Positions 1-11,929 of a stretch of 64,000 nucleotides of DNA are shown piece after piece. Position numbers and translations under genes: made by a program. How positions within the stretch are numbered: the stretch's first letter is position 1; each line of letters starts with the position of its first letter. The notes beneath the pieces were generated by a model. That model made no database searches, was not told the DNA's origin, and worked only from the letters and a program-made list of their open reading frames with translations. Source of the stretch: Aquilaria yunnanensis (Eukaryota; Streptophyta; Magnoliopsida; Malvales; Thymelaeaceae); the NCBI GenBank assembly GCA_039654915.1, contig CM077599.1, positions 15,068,501 to 15,132,500 of the forward strand. Reading direction: 5' to 3'.

Positions 1-230
1 GATTCAAAACCTCCATCCTTTTTGGATCCTTCCAATTTTTGGTACGCATCCATATATTTTTACTTGTAATATAATTATATGATCCGCTAATACGAGTTCA
101 ATTTCAGATTAATTCTACTGTTTAATTCTGTTCTCTTTTAGTGGTTAGCTAGCATGATATATCAAAGATTTCAAATAATTAATTCATGAATATTATAGCC
201 CCCAGCCATCATATCTTTATTCTAAATGTT

Positions 231-449
231 ACTCACTCCGTCCTGACCCGTTCAAAATCTTTGCAATTTTCATATTAGTAAACTACTGTTATCATAATAT
301 ATTTTCAATCAATATTTCAATATTTTTTTTAATTTACATGCAAAAAGTGAATAATGAAAGTGAAAATAACATAGTAATTTTTTTTCCTATTTTTTAATTT
401 ATGCGTCAAACTCAAATACTTCAACCGATCTAAGACAAAAAGAGTGTTA
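231..449. mobile_element. Mariner-type MITE
   Basis: The left end reads TACTCACTCCGTCCTGACC. The right end, read on the other strand, begins AATAACACTCTTTTTGTC, which matches the TACTCCCTCCGTC-type ends common in plant Tc1/mariner miniature elements. The interior is AT-rich and non-coding. The ends are diverged, so the borders are good to a few bases only. Confidence 0.5.
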
Positions 450-870
450 TTAGATAGCTTTTCTCAACCTCTCTCCAACATACTAAATTAATCTCTCATA
501 CATGCGTACATAAATAGTTATGATATTTTTATAAATTGATTCTTCATTGGTTAAACATTATAGGCCAGACTTAAGAAATTAAAAAAAAAAAAGGAACAAG
601 GAGTGAAGATTAATTCCAGGGCTTGTGCCTTCTGATGTTAATAGAAATTGTTAGGTAGTCTGGATTACAGGTAACGAAATTGTTAGCTATTTTACTTCAC
701 GATTATTTGCTTGATTAATGGAGGGAGCATTTAATTATCTATACCTATATAATTAACGAACACATCCTTTCGTTCTCATAAAGTTAAACGTTGTATCTCC
801 ATTACAAGTTAATAAGCAATTAAAGTAGCTTTCAAAGGCCAAAAACCAGTGCTCCTAATTGATTAAAAGC

Positions 871-1473
871 TTAACAAATTGTCCAAAAAGTAAAGACCGC
901 ATAGACTAATGATTATTGGGTAGGGGATTAAGACTTTAACCCTCCAGTTGACCTGAATTCAAACCATTTTTAAGATGCAAAAATTGGGTTGGTTGGAGTT
1001 AAACATGATTGATACCATTTAACCCAAATCCCGACCCATTTTCATTACTAGCCCAATCTCATCCTAGCCCAACTTACATATCTATTCTATAAATACCTAA
1101 CATTCCAAACCCTAATCCTTCATCAATCATCAGTCGCTAGCCACACCCCTTAACCTCACTGTTGTCTACCAACGTTTTCCGTCGTCGTCGCCATTTGTCA
1201 CCTCCCTTCATCCCTTCCTGGCTTCGTCAGTCCTCAGCCTCTCTCCTTCATCATCCGTTGTTCAATTTTGTTCGTTGTCCATTCGCCATTCATCCTCTCC
1301 TTGCCGCTGTGCCTCCCTCCTGGTTTCACTGCCTTCATCATCCTTTGTGTTTCGTTCGTTCTTTCACTGTCATCGCCTTGCCATCGCCCGGCCCTCCTAG
1401 TTGCGTCACCTTCCCGCCATCCTTAACAAATTGTCCAAAAAGTAAAAACCGCATAGATTAATGATTATTGGGT
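871..1473. repeat. 51-bp direct repeats flanking a 500-bp segment
   Basis: The stretch starting TTAACAAATTGTCCAAAAAG at 871-921 recurs at 1423-1473 with two or three mismatches. Between them lies about 500 bp whose right half (1130-1420) is richer in C and has proline/serine-rich frames. The arrangement could be an insertion with a long target duplication, or a local duplication followed by divergence. No terminal inverted repeat was seen. Confidence 0.6.
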
Positions 1474-2907
1474 GAGCTTAATACTATGGTCGTCCCCGGT
1501 CGCTAGCTAGTTTAAATGAGGAGACATTGCTTGGGCCGAGGTATATGTTTAAGTTCCATCATTTTTCCTGATAAATAAGTGGAGAAAATGACAAATGTTA
1601 CTCAGACACCTTCCATCTTTGCAATTCACCCTCTTATCCTTTCCAAACTCGAATTCAAGCCAAGTCTGAATAATTCGAGTTCGAGCTCGATTTGTTTGTT
1701 ATCAAGGTGAAGGTGAACATAATGAGCCTTAAGCCGAGCTTCGAGTTACATTTTATGTTTGAATTTTTAACAAGTTAAGTTTCGAGCCTGATGCTGTTCG
1801 ACTTAAACTCTCATTAAGCATAATGGGCATAATATTTTTTTATACAAATAATAATAATATTTTTTTAATATACCTAAATCCTAAAATTACAAGATATATT
1901 CATTAAATCAAGCTTGAGTCTTAAATCGAGCTAAAATCAAGTCTAACCTTGAATTGAGCTTGAACCAAGCTTGATCTTAAATCAAGTTTTGAGCCTATCA
2001 AGCCACTAAACCGAATCTAAATCTTTTAATTAAGCCGAGTTTTAAGCCCATTTTTCCAAGTTCATAGAACTTAAGCTTGAGCCCAAGTCAAGCCAACTTT
2101 TAATAGGTCAATCTTTGAGTCTAGGGTTGTTCGGACTCGATTTAGTTCGTTTCCACCCTTATATATAATCTTTACCTGTACATGATTCTAATTTTAAAAA
2201 AAAATCTGTGTTCAAATTTGGGCCCTCAACATGCCTTAACTACACTTTGCCCCTAAGGTTTTGCAATATCTATACTTTTACTCCTCATTTATGAAACCTA
2301 ATCTTTGCTCCTTACCTTCTTATAAAGATGGTTCTGTATGCGTGTAATTAGTGATGAATGTGCCGTTGTCATGGAGTACGTTGGAAGCGTTAGGTAGGGG
2401 CAACCAAAAACGAAGGCTCTGGCTCATTGGCTCCGGAACCCCACGAAATAATATATGTACAAAAGTGCAAACACTAACTCAACTATAATCAATTATTGCA
2501 ATAATTAATCTCTCAAAGTTGACCATTAACTCGGTATTTATCACTGGTTGTTAATTAAAGAAAAACTTGTGTGAGCATGATTTCAGCGTCGCCCGCCGGT
2601 ACAAGGCTTGTCAGAGTGCCCGGTAATATTCAGCATGCAAATACAGATCAAAATAATAGCGACGTGCACATCTAAGCGAAATTATCCTTTTAGTTCAATT
2701 TTCTTTTTAGGGAATTCGATTATGTTCGTTGAATTGGTGTGTTAAATGAATCTCTTACACTCAGATAAATGAAAAAAATGAAGAAAATTTTAATTAGGTG
2801 TTAAACTATTATTAAAGATTTTAAAAATATTTTTCAGGTTTCTTAAAGTATAGAGTTTCAATTAGCATATATAAGTCAAGGGAATAATCATTAAAGTAAA
2901 ATTAAAA

Positions 2908-3190
2908 ACTCACTTTATCCTAAATTCTTTGTCCATGCTTCTATTTTAAGAGGTCTCAATTTTATTGTCCACTTTATTGAATAGAATATCTAATTTAGTG
3001 TTTTGACTATTATATTCTTTATTTAACATCTTAGAAAAGTTGAATATTTAACAAAACATGGAGACATAAAATAGGGGTAAGGTAGATATACTCATTTTGA
3101 TCAATAATTAAAGATTGCATTTATTGTAATTTTTGTAAACTATGAGCTTTTATCTAGTGAATAAATAATTTTAGATGTGGGAAGTATATT
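2908..3190. mobile_element. Mariner-type MITE
   Basis: It begins ACTCACTTTATCCTAAATTC, a diverged form of the CTCCGTCC-type mariner end. The interior contains a TGTCCACTTTATTGA motif often found next to such ends. The right end is weaker, so the borders are approximate. Confidence 0.4.
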
Positions 3191-4185
3191 TTTTTTGTTG
3201 ATTTCAATTTTATTGGATTTGTATGGAAAAAGAATTCATAAGTAATTACTAATTATTTTTTAAAAAATTTATTCAAATCATTATTAGGTGAATAGAATAT
3301 TAGTAATTTTCAAACAACATGGGCCTAGATAAAGAATCGATGAAAATAAAAATAATTAGTCATTTAATTTGGGGCCCAGCAAGCACAACATAATTTAAAT
3401 TAGAATTCAATTCAGAACAAAGAAAAATGTTTCTCAAAGTAACTAATTTGACCAGAATATGTAATTAAACCTAAAAAATAAACTAATTTTTGCTATATAA
3501 TTAGGAGGAAAAAGTTTGTTATGCTTAATATATTAGAATTGTGGATAATTTATTTAATGATTGAGATGAAAACATTAAAATTAAAAGTTACACTTAAATA
3601 ATTTTATTAAAATTCTAATACTAATTATTGACATTAATGCCAAACAAGCCTTTAATTTCAGCAGCATTTTGCGGGTGAGGGAGCTCTTTCTCGTTCTAGC
3701 CATATGGGCACGTGTCACTTGTCGGCTTGCATGTGCGTCGACACAAATCCATTTGAATTTGCTCCTAAGCACACCAGGCCTCGGTTACCGGTTTATTTCT
3801 CGTATTTTAACTTTACCAACCTAGCTTACATTCTCCTTACTTCTCTTAAGCTTAATCATTTTTTTAGTTTTCATAAAATTACCACCCCAAGCTACCTAAA
3901 CATCACACTTTGATAACAAAGAAAAAAATGTATCTTGCGCCAATCAGAAATAAAAAAAAAAAAAAATTGTAGTCAGTAGGCATTATGTTAATGAGCCAAA
4001 AAGGTCAATGACAAGCTCACTCATTAAATGATGCTAGTTAATAATAATAATAAAATGCACGTTTTAATCAGCAACAGCAACCAAATCTTTATATTGTGAG
4101 ATATTATTCTTTATTACAGTTAATTTATAGAAGTTAAAAAACAAACCGTCTTGCTCACTTGTATCGGCTATACCAACATTTGCAG

Positions 4186-5890
4186 GGGTACGGACTTTTA
4201 ACGGCGCAAGCCCACTTCAATCAACTGAGGCCCAGCCCATGTGCGCCGGCCGCAGCCCAAGCAAATCAATGCGAGCAGGCGGATGGCACGCAGCGGGCAA
4301 TCCTCTTCGCCGGCCTATACCTGGTTGCCTTGGGGAACGGCGGCGTCAACGCTGCGGTGCCGCTGCTCGGTGCAGACCAATTCGACAGCAACAACCCCAG
4401 CGACGTGGCTCAACTCTCCAGTTACTTCAACTGGCTCACCTTCAGCGTCATGGCAGGATCCATTACCGGCGTCACTTTTCTCGTTTGGATCAGCTCCAAC
4501 AAGGGATGGCAGTGGGCTCTGTTGATCTGTACTTTGGTTACCTTGCTCCAGATGGCCATCGTTTGCTTGGGTAAGCCTTTCTATCGCAACAATGTTCCCA
4601 GTGGAAGCCCCGTCGTCCGAATCTTGCAGGTGACATATAATACAAAATAATAGTTAGGGCAATAATCAGTGTTTATCTAATATTTTAAGGGCTTTTACAG
4701 AGTTTTTTGTGATCATTCCTTTGAGAGATATATATTGTGCTTAAAAACCCAAGAAGGGATATATCCTAACAAATTCGCAACCGCAAATTCTTGTTCTTCC
4801 GCAAGGTAATCGTGGCAGCTTTTCGTAACCGCCACAGTCCCGTCCCAGGCGAGGAAGATGAACTTTATAAAGTGAGTTATGACCATGAAGAAGACGATCC
4901 AAAAGAGGTCCTTCAAAGAACCAACCAGTTCAGGTGATGAGCATCTTTAATTTCCTGTTCAGATTAGCCTCACCATATCTTAACATACCAACCAACATTA
5001 ATGTTGGAGTACTTCATTACAGATTTTTGGACCGAGCAGCGATTCCTCACAATTCCGGAGATGGAGCAGCCCCTGGAACTCCGGGACCGTGGAGGATGTG
5101 CACGGTGACACAAGTGGAAGAAACAAAGATCCTAATCCGAATGTGTCCCATTATTTTGAGCACCGTCTTCCTCAACACATGTCTAGCCCAACTTCAGACC
5201 TTCTCAATCCAACAAAGCCTGACATTAGACACTCGAATCGCCGGTTTCCAGATCCCCGGTTCGTCCCTCCCGGTGATACCCATAACATTCAACATCATCT
5301 TCATCCCCATCTACGACCGCCTCTTCGTCCCCTTCGCCCGATGCCTCACCGGGATCCCCACCGGAATCCGCTACTTCCAGCGCATCGGCGTCGGCCTCCT
5401 GCTCTCCTCCCTCTCCATGGCCGTTGCCGGCGTCTTCGAGACCAAGCGCAAGGCCTTCGCCGTGAAGCACAACATGGTGGACTCGGTGACGCCGCTGCCG
5501 ATGAGCGTGTTCTGGCTAGGATTTCAGTTCGCTCTATTTGGGATCGCCGACATGTTCTCGCTGGTGGGTCTGATACACTTCTACTACAGCGAGAGCTCTG
5601 AGGGGATGAAGTCGATGAGTACGGCGATCTCCAACTTCTCGTTGGCCTTCGGGTTCTTCATAAGCTCGGCGGTCGTGGAGCTGGTGAATAAGGTGAGCGG
5701 CGGCTGGCTTGCCAGCAACAATCTGAACAGGGACAAATTGAACTACTTCTACTGGATGTTGTCGGCAGTAAGCGTAATCAATTTTGGGGTTTATTTGGTC
5801 TGCTCTTCGTGGTATAGATACAAGAAAGTGGAAGATAAACAAAAGGCGCCGATTTCTGGGCTTTCTTCTACGGCGCCGCTAGAAAAATGA
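4186..5890 (+). pseudogene. NPF (NRT1/PTR family) transporter, NPF4-like, lacking its 5' exon(s)
   Basis: Three joined exons, 4186-4629, 4806-4933 and 5023-5890 (TGA stop), give about 479 residues of a proton-coupled nitrate/peptide/hormone transporter of the plasma membrane. Splice sites are TTGCAG/GGGTAC at the left edge, CAG/GTGACA, CGCAAG/GTAATC, TTCAG/GTGATG and TTACAG/ATTTTT, and they restore a continuous frame. Family marks include ALGNGGVNAAVPLLGADQFD, a following membrane segment with GVTFLVWI and NKGWQWA, GSPVVRILQVIVAAFRNR at the intron, NQFRFLDRAAI, and late membrane helices with GIADMFSLVGLIHFYY. The family is usually 550-610 residues. About 100-130 N-terminal residues (first helices and the ExxER proton motif) are missing, and no such exon was found in the preceding 4.2 kb. 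There is no stop or frameshift in what remains. It may be a truncated copy, or a gene with a very long first intron reaching outside the window. Exon 3 is markedly GC-rich against its surroundings. Confidence 0.85.
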
Positions 5891-7567
5891 TCGAACCTGT
5901 CTTTAATAACCTCATAGAAATTTCTGTAAATTTCTGTTAGAGGTTGACGGTAAATAAATTAAATTAAGTAAAATAGTTTCTTTTATATTTATTGTTAATA
6001 TATTTTATAATATACACATAATCAAACATCTAATTTGTAATTTATTATTTATAATTTTAATTCATTTTAAATGTCTTGTAACTTATACTTAATGGTTCTA
6101 TACAGGTGAAGTCAAGATCATTACATATAAGAAGTTAAAATATTTTGAAGTAATTTTGTTCTCTAATCAAATATGAGTTTTAGCAACCTTGTGTGGCAGG
6201 AGCTTTGAACTCCATATATTATTTTTGTATTTTGTAACAAAAAGTATACTTTGTGCTTATGATGTTCTAATGTATGGAATTGTTGATATTTCATAAAACT
6301 ATTTAGTTTTTAGAACAACGTATTAACATTAAGACAAGTGTTTTGAAATATGTTAAATTATTTTATAGGATAGATAAGTTAAAATCAGTTAAACCGAACC
6401 GTACCAAACCGCATTCTATACGGTTTGGGTTTTAATTGAAGCTTGTGATAAGCGGTGTGGTTTGGTTTTATATTATGTAACCTGGTTACCTATATGATGC
6501 GATTTGGGTTTAGGGTGAACCCGGTCAAACACGCATCGTAAACACCCTTACTTTAAAGTATCATTTTCATATAAACAATTATATTATATAAGAAATTTTG
6601 AAGAAAGAAAATCTTGAATTAATTATCATAAATAGTAAATGGGTTAAGTTTTGCAAAACAAATAGAGTATTTGTTATTGCAGCTCTATGCCCACGGTGAA
6701 TCCGAACTTGATAAAGAATGATTATGGATTTGGTGAATCTATCATCAGTTTAATTCTACAATTAATTGTTGCTATGTATTGGCAAGACTGTTACCTATTT
6801 TTTATGGATTGACATAAGTTTGGATGTCATGAACTTCCATCTCTACTTTTTTAATTTCTAGTTGTAGGATTTTATGAGGGTTTTTCTAATGTGAAAGAAT
6901 TATTGATCTTTTTGCCCTTAATTGTTTTTCGATCCCGTGACAACACTGAGTATTTAAATTAGTTTTATTTTAAACACACTATATTTCATTACATTTTCCA
7001 AAAAAGTTGACCCCAAATACATATAACTTTGATTGATTTAATATATGTATTGCATTTTTAATACTTAGCTTGTTGAAAAACATTCAATATATGGTTAACT
7101 AACACATGATAATTACTTGGGAAGATTCTTGTCAAAACATAAATATCATCTCTTAAAAGATCAATTTTTTATTCAATAATAGTCAAATTAGGTTAAATGT
7201 TGTAGGCAAATTATAGTTTTGAAAATTGTCAGCCAAAATTGAAGGGTTTAATTGAGGGGTGAATTTGGGTTTAAGGTTTCAATTTAGGGGTAATTTCAGA
7301 TTAGTTAACTAAGATTTAATTGGCATCCAATAAGGTTATCAATTGAGTCCCGAAATTTCAATTACTTCCCTCGCTTCCTCCTTACAATGATATAATAGAT
7401 TACATGGTATAATTGTTGTTTACCTGCTTACATTTGAACGGATCGACTATGTCTTTTACCTAATGGCTAAGGCTTTTAGTCCTAAAATAATTAAATTCAA
7501 ATTTTTACCCCTCTTTTGCTCTCTTATATGTGGAAGAAGAAAAATTTTATATAAGGTAGAAGAAAAA
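5891..7567. other. Intergenic, AT-rich
   Basis: No gene was seen. Around 6390-6545 there is a stretch with repeated ACGGTTTGGGTTT / AAACCGAACC-type words, typical of ends of hAT-like miniature elements, but no clean borders could be set. Confidence 0.5.
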
Positions 7568-8685
7568 CATAACGGAAACATGGGGCTCTATGAAGAAAAG
7601 ATGCTTCAATTTAGTGAGGAGTGACAGGATATAGATGTACCAATGGAGGTCTATGAAATTGTATTTTTCATAAGGCCAAAATGCACATTTGGCCCCTTAA
7701 CTTTGTCAACTCAAGCAAGTTAGTCCTTTATGAATGACTCGGTGTGACTTAGTCCCTGAACTTTGCAAAATATAGCGAGTTAGTCCTGATTAAGCTACAG
7801 TTGCAGATGGTGTTTGTTCCTTGACGCCGTCAGCTTTTCTACTCTTCACACTATCGTTCTCTCTTCATTGAATAAAACCCTAAATCCAATCTCAAAATGA
7901 TCTGAAGCCAAATCTAACAATCCACCTTCAAATTCGCCCTCTTAGCCATCAAATTCGCTGTCTCTCAAGTCGTCATAGTCAAATCCACTAGCTTGCCATC
8001 AAAGCGCTAGCCATCAAACCTGTCCTCGTTGTTGCCTTTGAATTTGCACCGTCGGCTCATTGTTGTCCCTTTAAATCCATCTTCGCCATCAACTTGATGT
8101 CATCCTGTGCACCGTCGGTCTCCCAAGCCCATCCTCACCATTGGAGCTCTGTCGAGATGAATGACTAACAATTTTCATGGACTAGATGGTGATTTGTTTG
8201 GGGATTTTCACCGAGCAGGTAGCAGAATTAGGTGGTGGACGCTAAGAGGAAGAGTATTCCACCTTTGGTCTCCCCAATCCATCGCTAGCCTTCCTTCCTC
8301 GTTGTCGGCATCATTCGCAGTCGATTCCAATCTCCCTAGCACAAAGAACCACTTTGCTCACCAATGGCGTCATTGTCACATGACAACACATGTGCGTTTT
8401 CCATCAACCTATGGTCTAACTCGTGACGATTATCAAAGTTTGAGGACTAAGGTGCATAGTTTACCAAAGTTGGAGGACTAAGTCATCATGAGTCACAGTT
8501 AAGGGACTAACTCGTGCGAGTTTGCAAAACTGAAGGACCAACCACCCATTTAGGCCTTTTCATTAAAAAAAAAAAAAGGCATAACGGAAACATGGGGCTG
8601 ATGAAGAAACGATGCTTCAATTTAGTGAGAAGTGACCGGATATAGATGATGCACTAATGGAGGTCGATAAAATTGTATTTTTCAT
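7568..8685. repeat. 105-bp direct duplication flanking a Mutator-like element
   Basis: The segment starting CATAACGGAAACATGGGGCT at 7568-7671 recurs at 8580-8685 with a few substitutions and 1-3 base indels. The two copies sit directly outside the element at 7674-8556. They are far longer than the 9-bp target duplication of that element, so they are best read as an older tandem duplication into whose junction the element jumped. Confidence 0.8.
7674..8556. mobile_element. Non-autonomous Mutator-like element (MULE), 0.88 kb
   Basis: It begins GGCCAAAATGCACATTTGGC and ends CCACCCATTTAGGCC, and long diverged inverted arms with TTAGTCC...AACTTTG repeats run inward from both ends. Flanking 9-bp sequences are TTTTCATAA (7665-7673) and TTTTCATTA (8557-8565), one mismatch apart, as expected for Mutator-type insertion. 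The interior (7800-8440) is richer in C and T and has a 106-codon open frame (8161-8481) with no recognised domain. The same terminal family is seen at 14189, 23453 and 44912. Confidence 0.75.
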
Positions 8686-9081
8686 CTTGATGAAATTACA
8701 GTGGTACCAGAAGAAGAGGAGCTGCATCCTCAAGTACACACCATTTAACCTCTGATACAACTACAAGACTTGTACTCGATATTGGTAGCAGCAAAATATA
8801 CAGAGTTGTTGTCATAACTTTAGATTACACATCAGCCAACAAAGCCTCTAGCATCTGTTTTATTGCAAGAAAGGCGACGAAGTAAGGTCGAGCTCTCCCT
8901 TTGGCAACACTGTCCTCTCCGTACTATTTACAGAACCAACTCCAGACCGTATTCTCAAAATCATTATGCATCTGGGTCCCCATCTAAACCACAAGGGAGT
9001 TTGAAGCAGCGAGGATAAATGAGAAATGCTTTCGTATGAGGTGCAAACTTTACTGAAGAAAAATTCTTTACTAGGTTTTTG

Positions 9082-11656
9082 CTACCATTTGACGTCCAAA
9101 GTTAGAGCTTCAGGTGGAACAAAAATGGAGGGGAACTTTGTAAAAGATACATTCGACATCAACGAACTCCATGAGGATGAGTCCACCAAACTAAAAGGTC
9201 TAACCTTCTTGATCACCAAAGGCTGCAGCCTCTGCTCTTCAACTCTTGCTGTGACCTCAAACCAAACTTGTTCAACACTAGGCCTTGTCCTCCATTCTGC
9301 TAATGTGACATGGCGACTCTCATTTCTTGCAATATCCCGTTCCAGTTCCAGCTGGAAGCGGGTAATGCTTGAAGCTTTGCTTTTTACATTAACAGAACCA
9401 AACGACCCATTCTTGTTACCAAGAATGCTATCCATGATCTTTTCTAACCTGACTATGTTAGGATTTAAGGAACTAATGGGACTAGCTAGCTGCCAGTTGA
9501 TCCAACTACTATAGCACTTCTCTGGCAGCAGCTCGATTCCATCCTTGGAAGTCAAAAGAGTTTCAATGTGTGCACCAGGATTTCGTGCATGGTATGCAAC
9601 TAATGACACGGACCCTGAAACATGTATAGGAATTAATGGCATGCACCAGGATTGCCCAACGGGAAAGAATGTGCTTCTCTCCTTAGCAGGCCGCATGTTC
9701 ATGGTTGCACCATTAAATGCTTGGAAAAGAGAGACTTCTTGAGCTCCAAATACTTCAACTGTGATGCCTTCACCAACAAGGATCCGTTTCAGCCCTGTTT
9801 GTGAAGTGTTCAACTGATGGCCAAAGTCAAAAGAAGATTACAAGGTTTAGTATTCTTTTTCTACAAGTAAAAAAGATAAATAAAATATTGGTGCCAAAAA
9901 ACTGACTTTAAAGTAAGTAGTATATTGCTATTTACAACTGGTCTGATGCCCTTGAGGAACAGAGAGGCCTTCAAACAGGGAATATGGAAAAACAAACAAG
10001 TTTACTAACAACTGTAAAAACCTTGCCCATGTTGAGATACGAGTATAGCAAGAGTGCCAGAAAACCAAGGGAAATCCTTCAAAAAACAAGCAAACAGCTC
10101 TTATTATCAATAATTCTTCAAACTTTGAAAGCAGAAGCTGATCAGAATGCAAATTGAACATGCCAAATAGATCCATTCAGAAACCATGAACTCAAAATGA
10201 AACACAAAATAAATGAAATATTACAGACGCATTATTGTGGCTGGCGATGGGATGCAGATTAAGAAATTGATGAAAGGATTCTGTTAAGTATCAGGCAGTC
10301 TTGTCATTTCAGACAGATGCATTGAGGCCTTGGATGAGGTGAGCCTTCTTCAGAGTCAGAGATGTAAGAGAAGAGTAGCCATCTGTAGAATCACGGATTG
10401 CAACGTTGTTTCTAGAATTGGGATTGCATTTTTGGGAGAAGAAACATGTGAGAACCATCGATAAAGCCAAGCAAGTCCAAACAAAGAGGTGGTGGTAGAA
10501 CTTTGCATGCAAAGGTCGGTAGTTGTCCTTGGTAAGTTTAAGAGCGACTTGAGAGTCATGGAATCGATGGCAACAGGATCTTTCTAAGTCATGATAAAGA
10601 TTGGAGAAGTTAAAAAATGCTGGGTTAAGAGGAAGGAGTTGGATCACTGGCCTGATACCATGTATAGAAGAGAGAATTGTGGAGAAAAATGAACCTTGTA
10701 TTCTAAGATGACTTCCTTTCCATTGCCAACTAGGTGAAACTATCTGCCGCTCCGTCCTAAGTTCTAACATACAAGTACTAAGCTCTTCCTATCATTACCT
10801 TACAAGCAAAAATAAATTTGATAAAGAACTTCCCGAAAGATACATCAATACGGATACGGGAACATAAGGCAGAAAAGCTAAAGTCTGAACTCTCAAAAGC
10901 AACGGAACAGAAATAAAGATCTACCCTATTACATTCTATAAAACAGGCGAATCAAGCTACGTACATTTCATCCCAAACCTTATAGTGTAAAAAAGTATGT
11001 TTTGGCCAATAATCAACAACACCAATTTCCCAGACTTGAACAAATCCAATGTGGCTTAAACAGATTAGTGAGAGAGAGACTAAAATTACGATTAATATCT
11101 AGAATCAGTCTTTCACAGGAAAGGAAAATAAACAAAGAGTTAGAGAAGGGGAAACGTACAGGCAACGATAAAGAAGCCTCGTCGCTGCCGCTTAGCCGTA
11201 AGTCAAACGGACCCTCTAATTTAAAGGAGTCAAGCGCTGCTTTTGAACTAAATTCAGTGACTGAATTCACAAAATCGTTCCCTGCTTCTTTTTTAAGCTT
11301 CTTCCAGGAACCCACTTCGTCTGGGAACTTGAAAAGCAAATGGGTCTTCCCGAATCGGACCCGAAACTCGTATCTCCTTCCGACCCCAAGCCTGGCTTTG
11401 CTCACTTCTAGCTTGGATAAGTTAATTCTCTCCAAGTCCCACTTCTGCTTCAACGCAATTACCTTCAGAACATCCTGATTGAAGAAACCAATAAAAGGAT
11501 CAGTAACAGTCGATCGGAGAAATGGAGCGAGAGAAAAGGCCGTACCTTTAAGATGTGGGTGTTGTTTGAATCGAAGGGATTGAAAGAAGAAGCTAGCGAT
11601 GGAGAAAAGAAAAAGAAAAGGAAAAAGATTAACAAGAACACGTATCGGCTTGTCAT
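9082..11656 (-). CDS. TIN1: TUNICAMYCIN INDUCED 1-like protein
   Basis: Three exons read leftward: 11656-11546, 11474-11160 and 9813-9082. Junctions are AAG/GTACGG..CAG/GATGTT and CCT/GTACGT..CAG/TTGAAC, all phase 0, giving 385 residues. The start was chosen at 11656 because it places a signal peptide first (MTSRYVFLLIFFLFFFF then SPSLASS). The mature part carries DVLKVIALKQKWDLERINL, RRYEFRVRFGKTHLLFKFPD, GLKRILVGEGITVEVFGAQE, PIHVSGSVSLVAYHARNP, LLPEKCYSSW, FQLELERDIARN, LAEWRTRPSVEQVWFEV, VIKKVRPF and a C-terminus PPEALTLDVKW, as in the Arabidopsis TIN1 family (about 420 residues). That family is plant-specific, resides in the endoplasmic reticulum, is induced by the unfolded-protein response and has been linked to the pollen surface. 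Its biochemical role is not known to me. The 1.35-kb second intron holds a miniature LTR element. Confidence 0.88.
10480..10769 (-). mobile_element. LTR retroelement remnant (TRIM/Copia-like) in TIN1 intron 2
   Basis: On the minus strand, 10769-10661 starts TGTTAGAACTTAGGACGG and ends CTTCTATACA, a 109-bp segment bounded TG..CA. It is followed at once by TGGTATCAGG, a near match to the initiator-Met tRNA primer-binding site (TGGTATCAGA). About 90 bases further the frame reads VALKLTKDNYRPLHAKF, which recalls the LKLTxxNYxxW start of Copia gag. I found no second LTR, so this is a 5' fragment or a decayed terminal-repeat retrotransposon in miniature. Confidence 0.6.
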
Positions 11657-11929
11657 CGGTTTCGAGTTCTGCGTCAACGGAATTCGTGTTCGCCGGGTAG
11701 GAAGAGGGGACTTTCCATCCCTGTATTCAACGACCATCTCTTCCAGACTAATGACTTCCATATCCCTGATACCAACGGCTGTGATCTTTAGGGGGCATCT
11801 CGAAATTTTATGATTGGACGGCAAGGCTTGATCGGTTAAGCTAAAAGAAATCCAACTTTTCTTTACTTTATTTCCTAGTAGTCGTGAACGGTGGGCCTCA
11901 CCGGCCTGGGATTGGCTCAGGTCAAGCCC

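Larger units (their letters stand above)
1..4185. other. Intergenic, AT-rich, transposon debris; no gene recognised
   Basis: No coding exon was recognised here. The stretch holds two small mariner-type MITEs (about 231-449 and 2908-3190), a pair of 51-bp direct repeats (871 and 1423), and an imperfect repeat rich in GAGCTCGAGC-like words at about 1620-2150. A 99-codon open frame at 1162-1461 is Pro/Ser/His-rich low complexity with no family signature. A G-box core (CACGTG) lies at 3709-3714. The missing 5' exon(s) of the transporter at 4186 were looked for here without success. Confidence 0.6.

Noticed and set aside
1162..1461. 99-codon open frame, Pro/Ser/His-rich
   Set aside because: Starts at a non-ATG codon, low complexity, no domain, and lies in repeat-like DNA.
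10309..10770. 153-codon minus-strand frame inside the TIN1 intron
   Set aside because: Explained by the LTR and gag-like remnant, and the host exons splice around it in frame.
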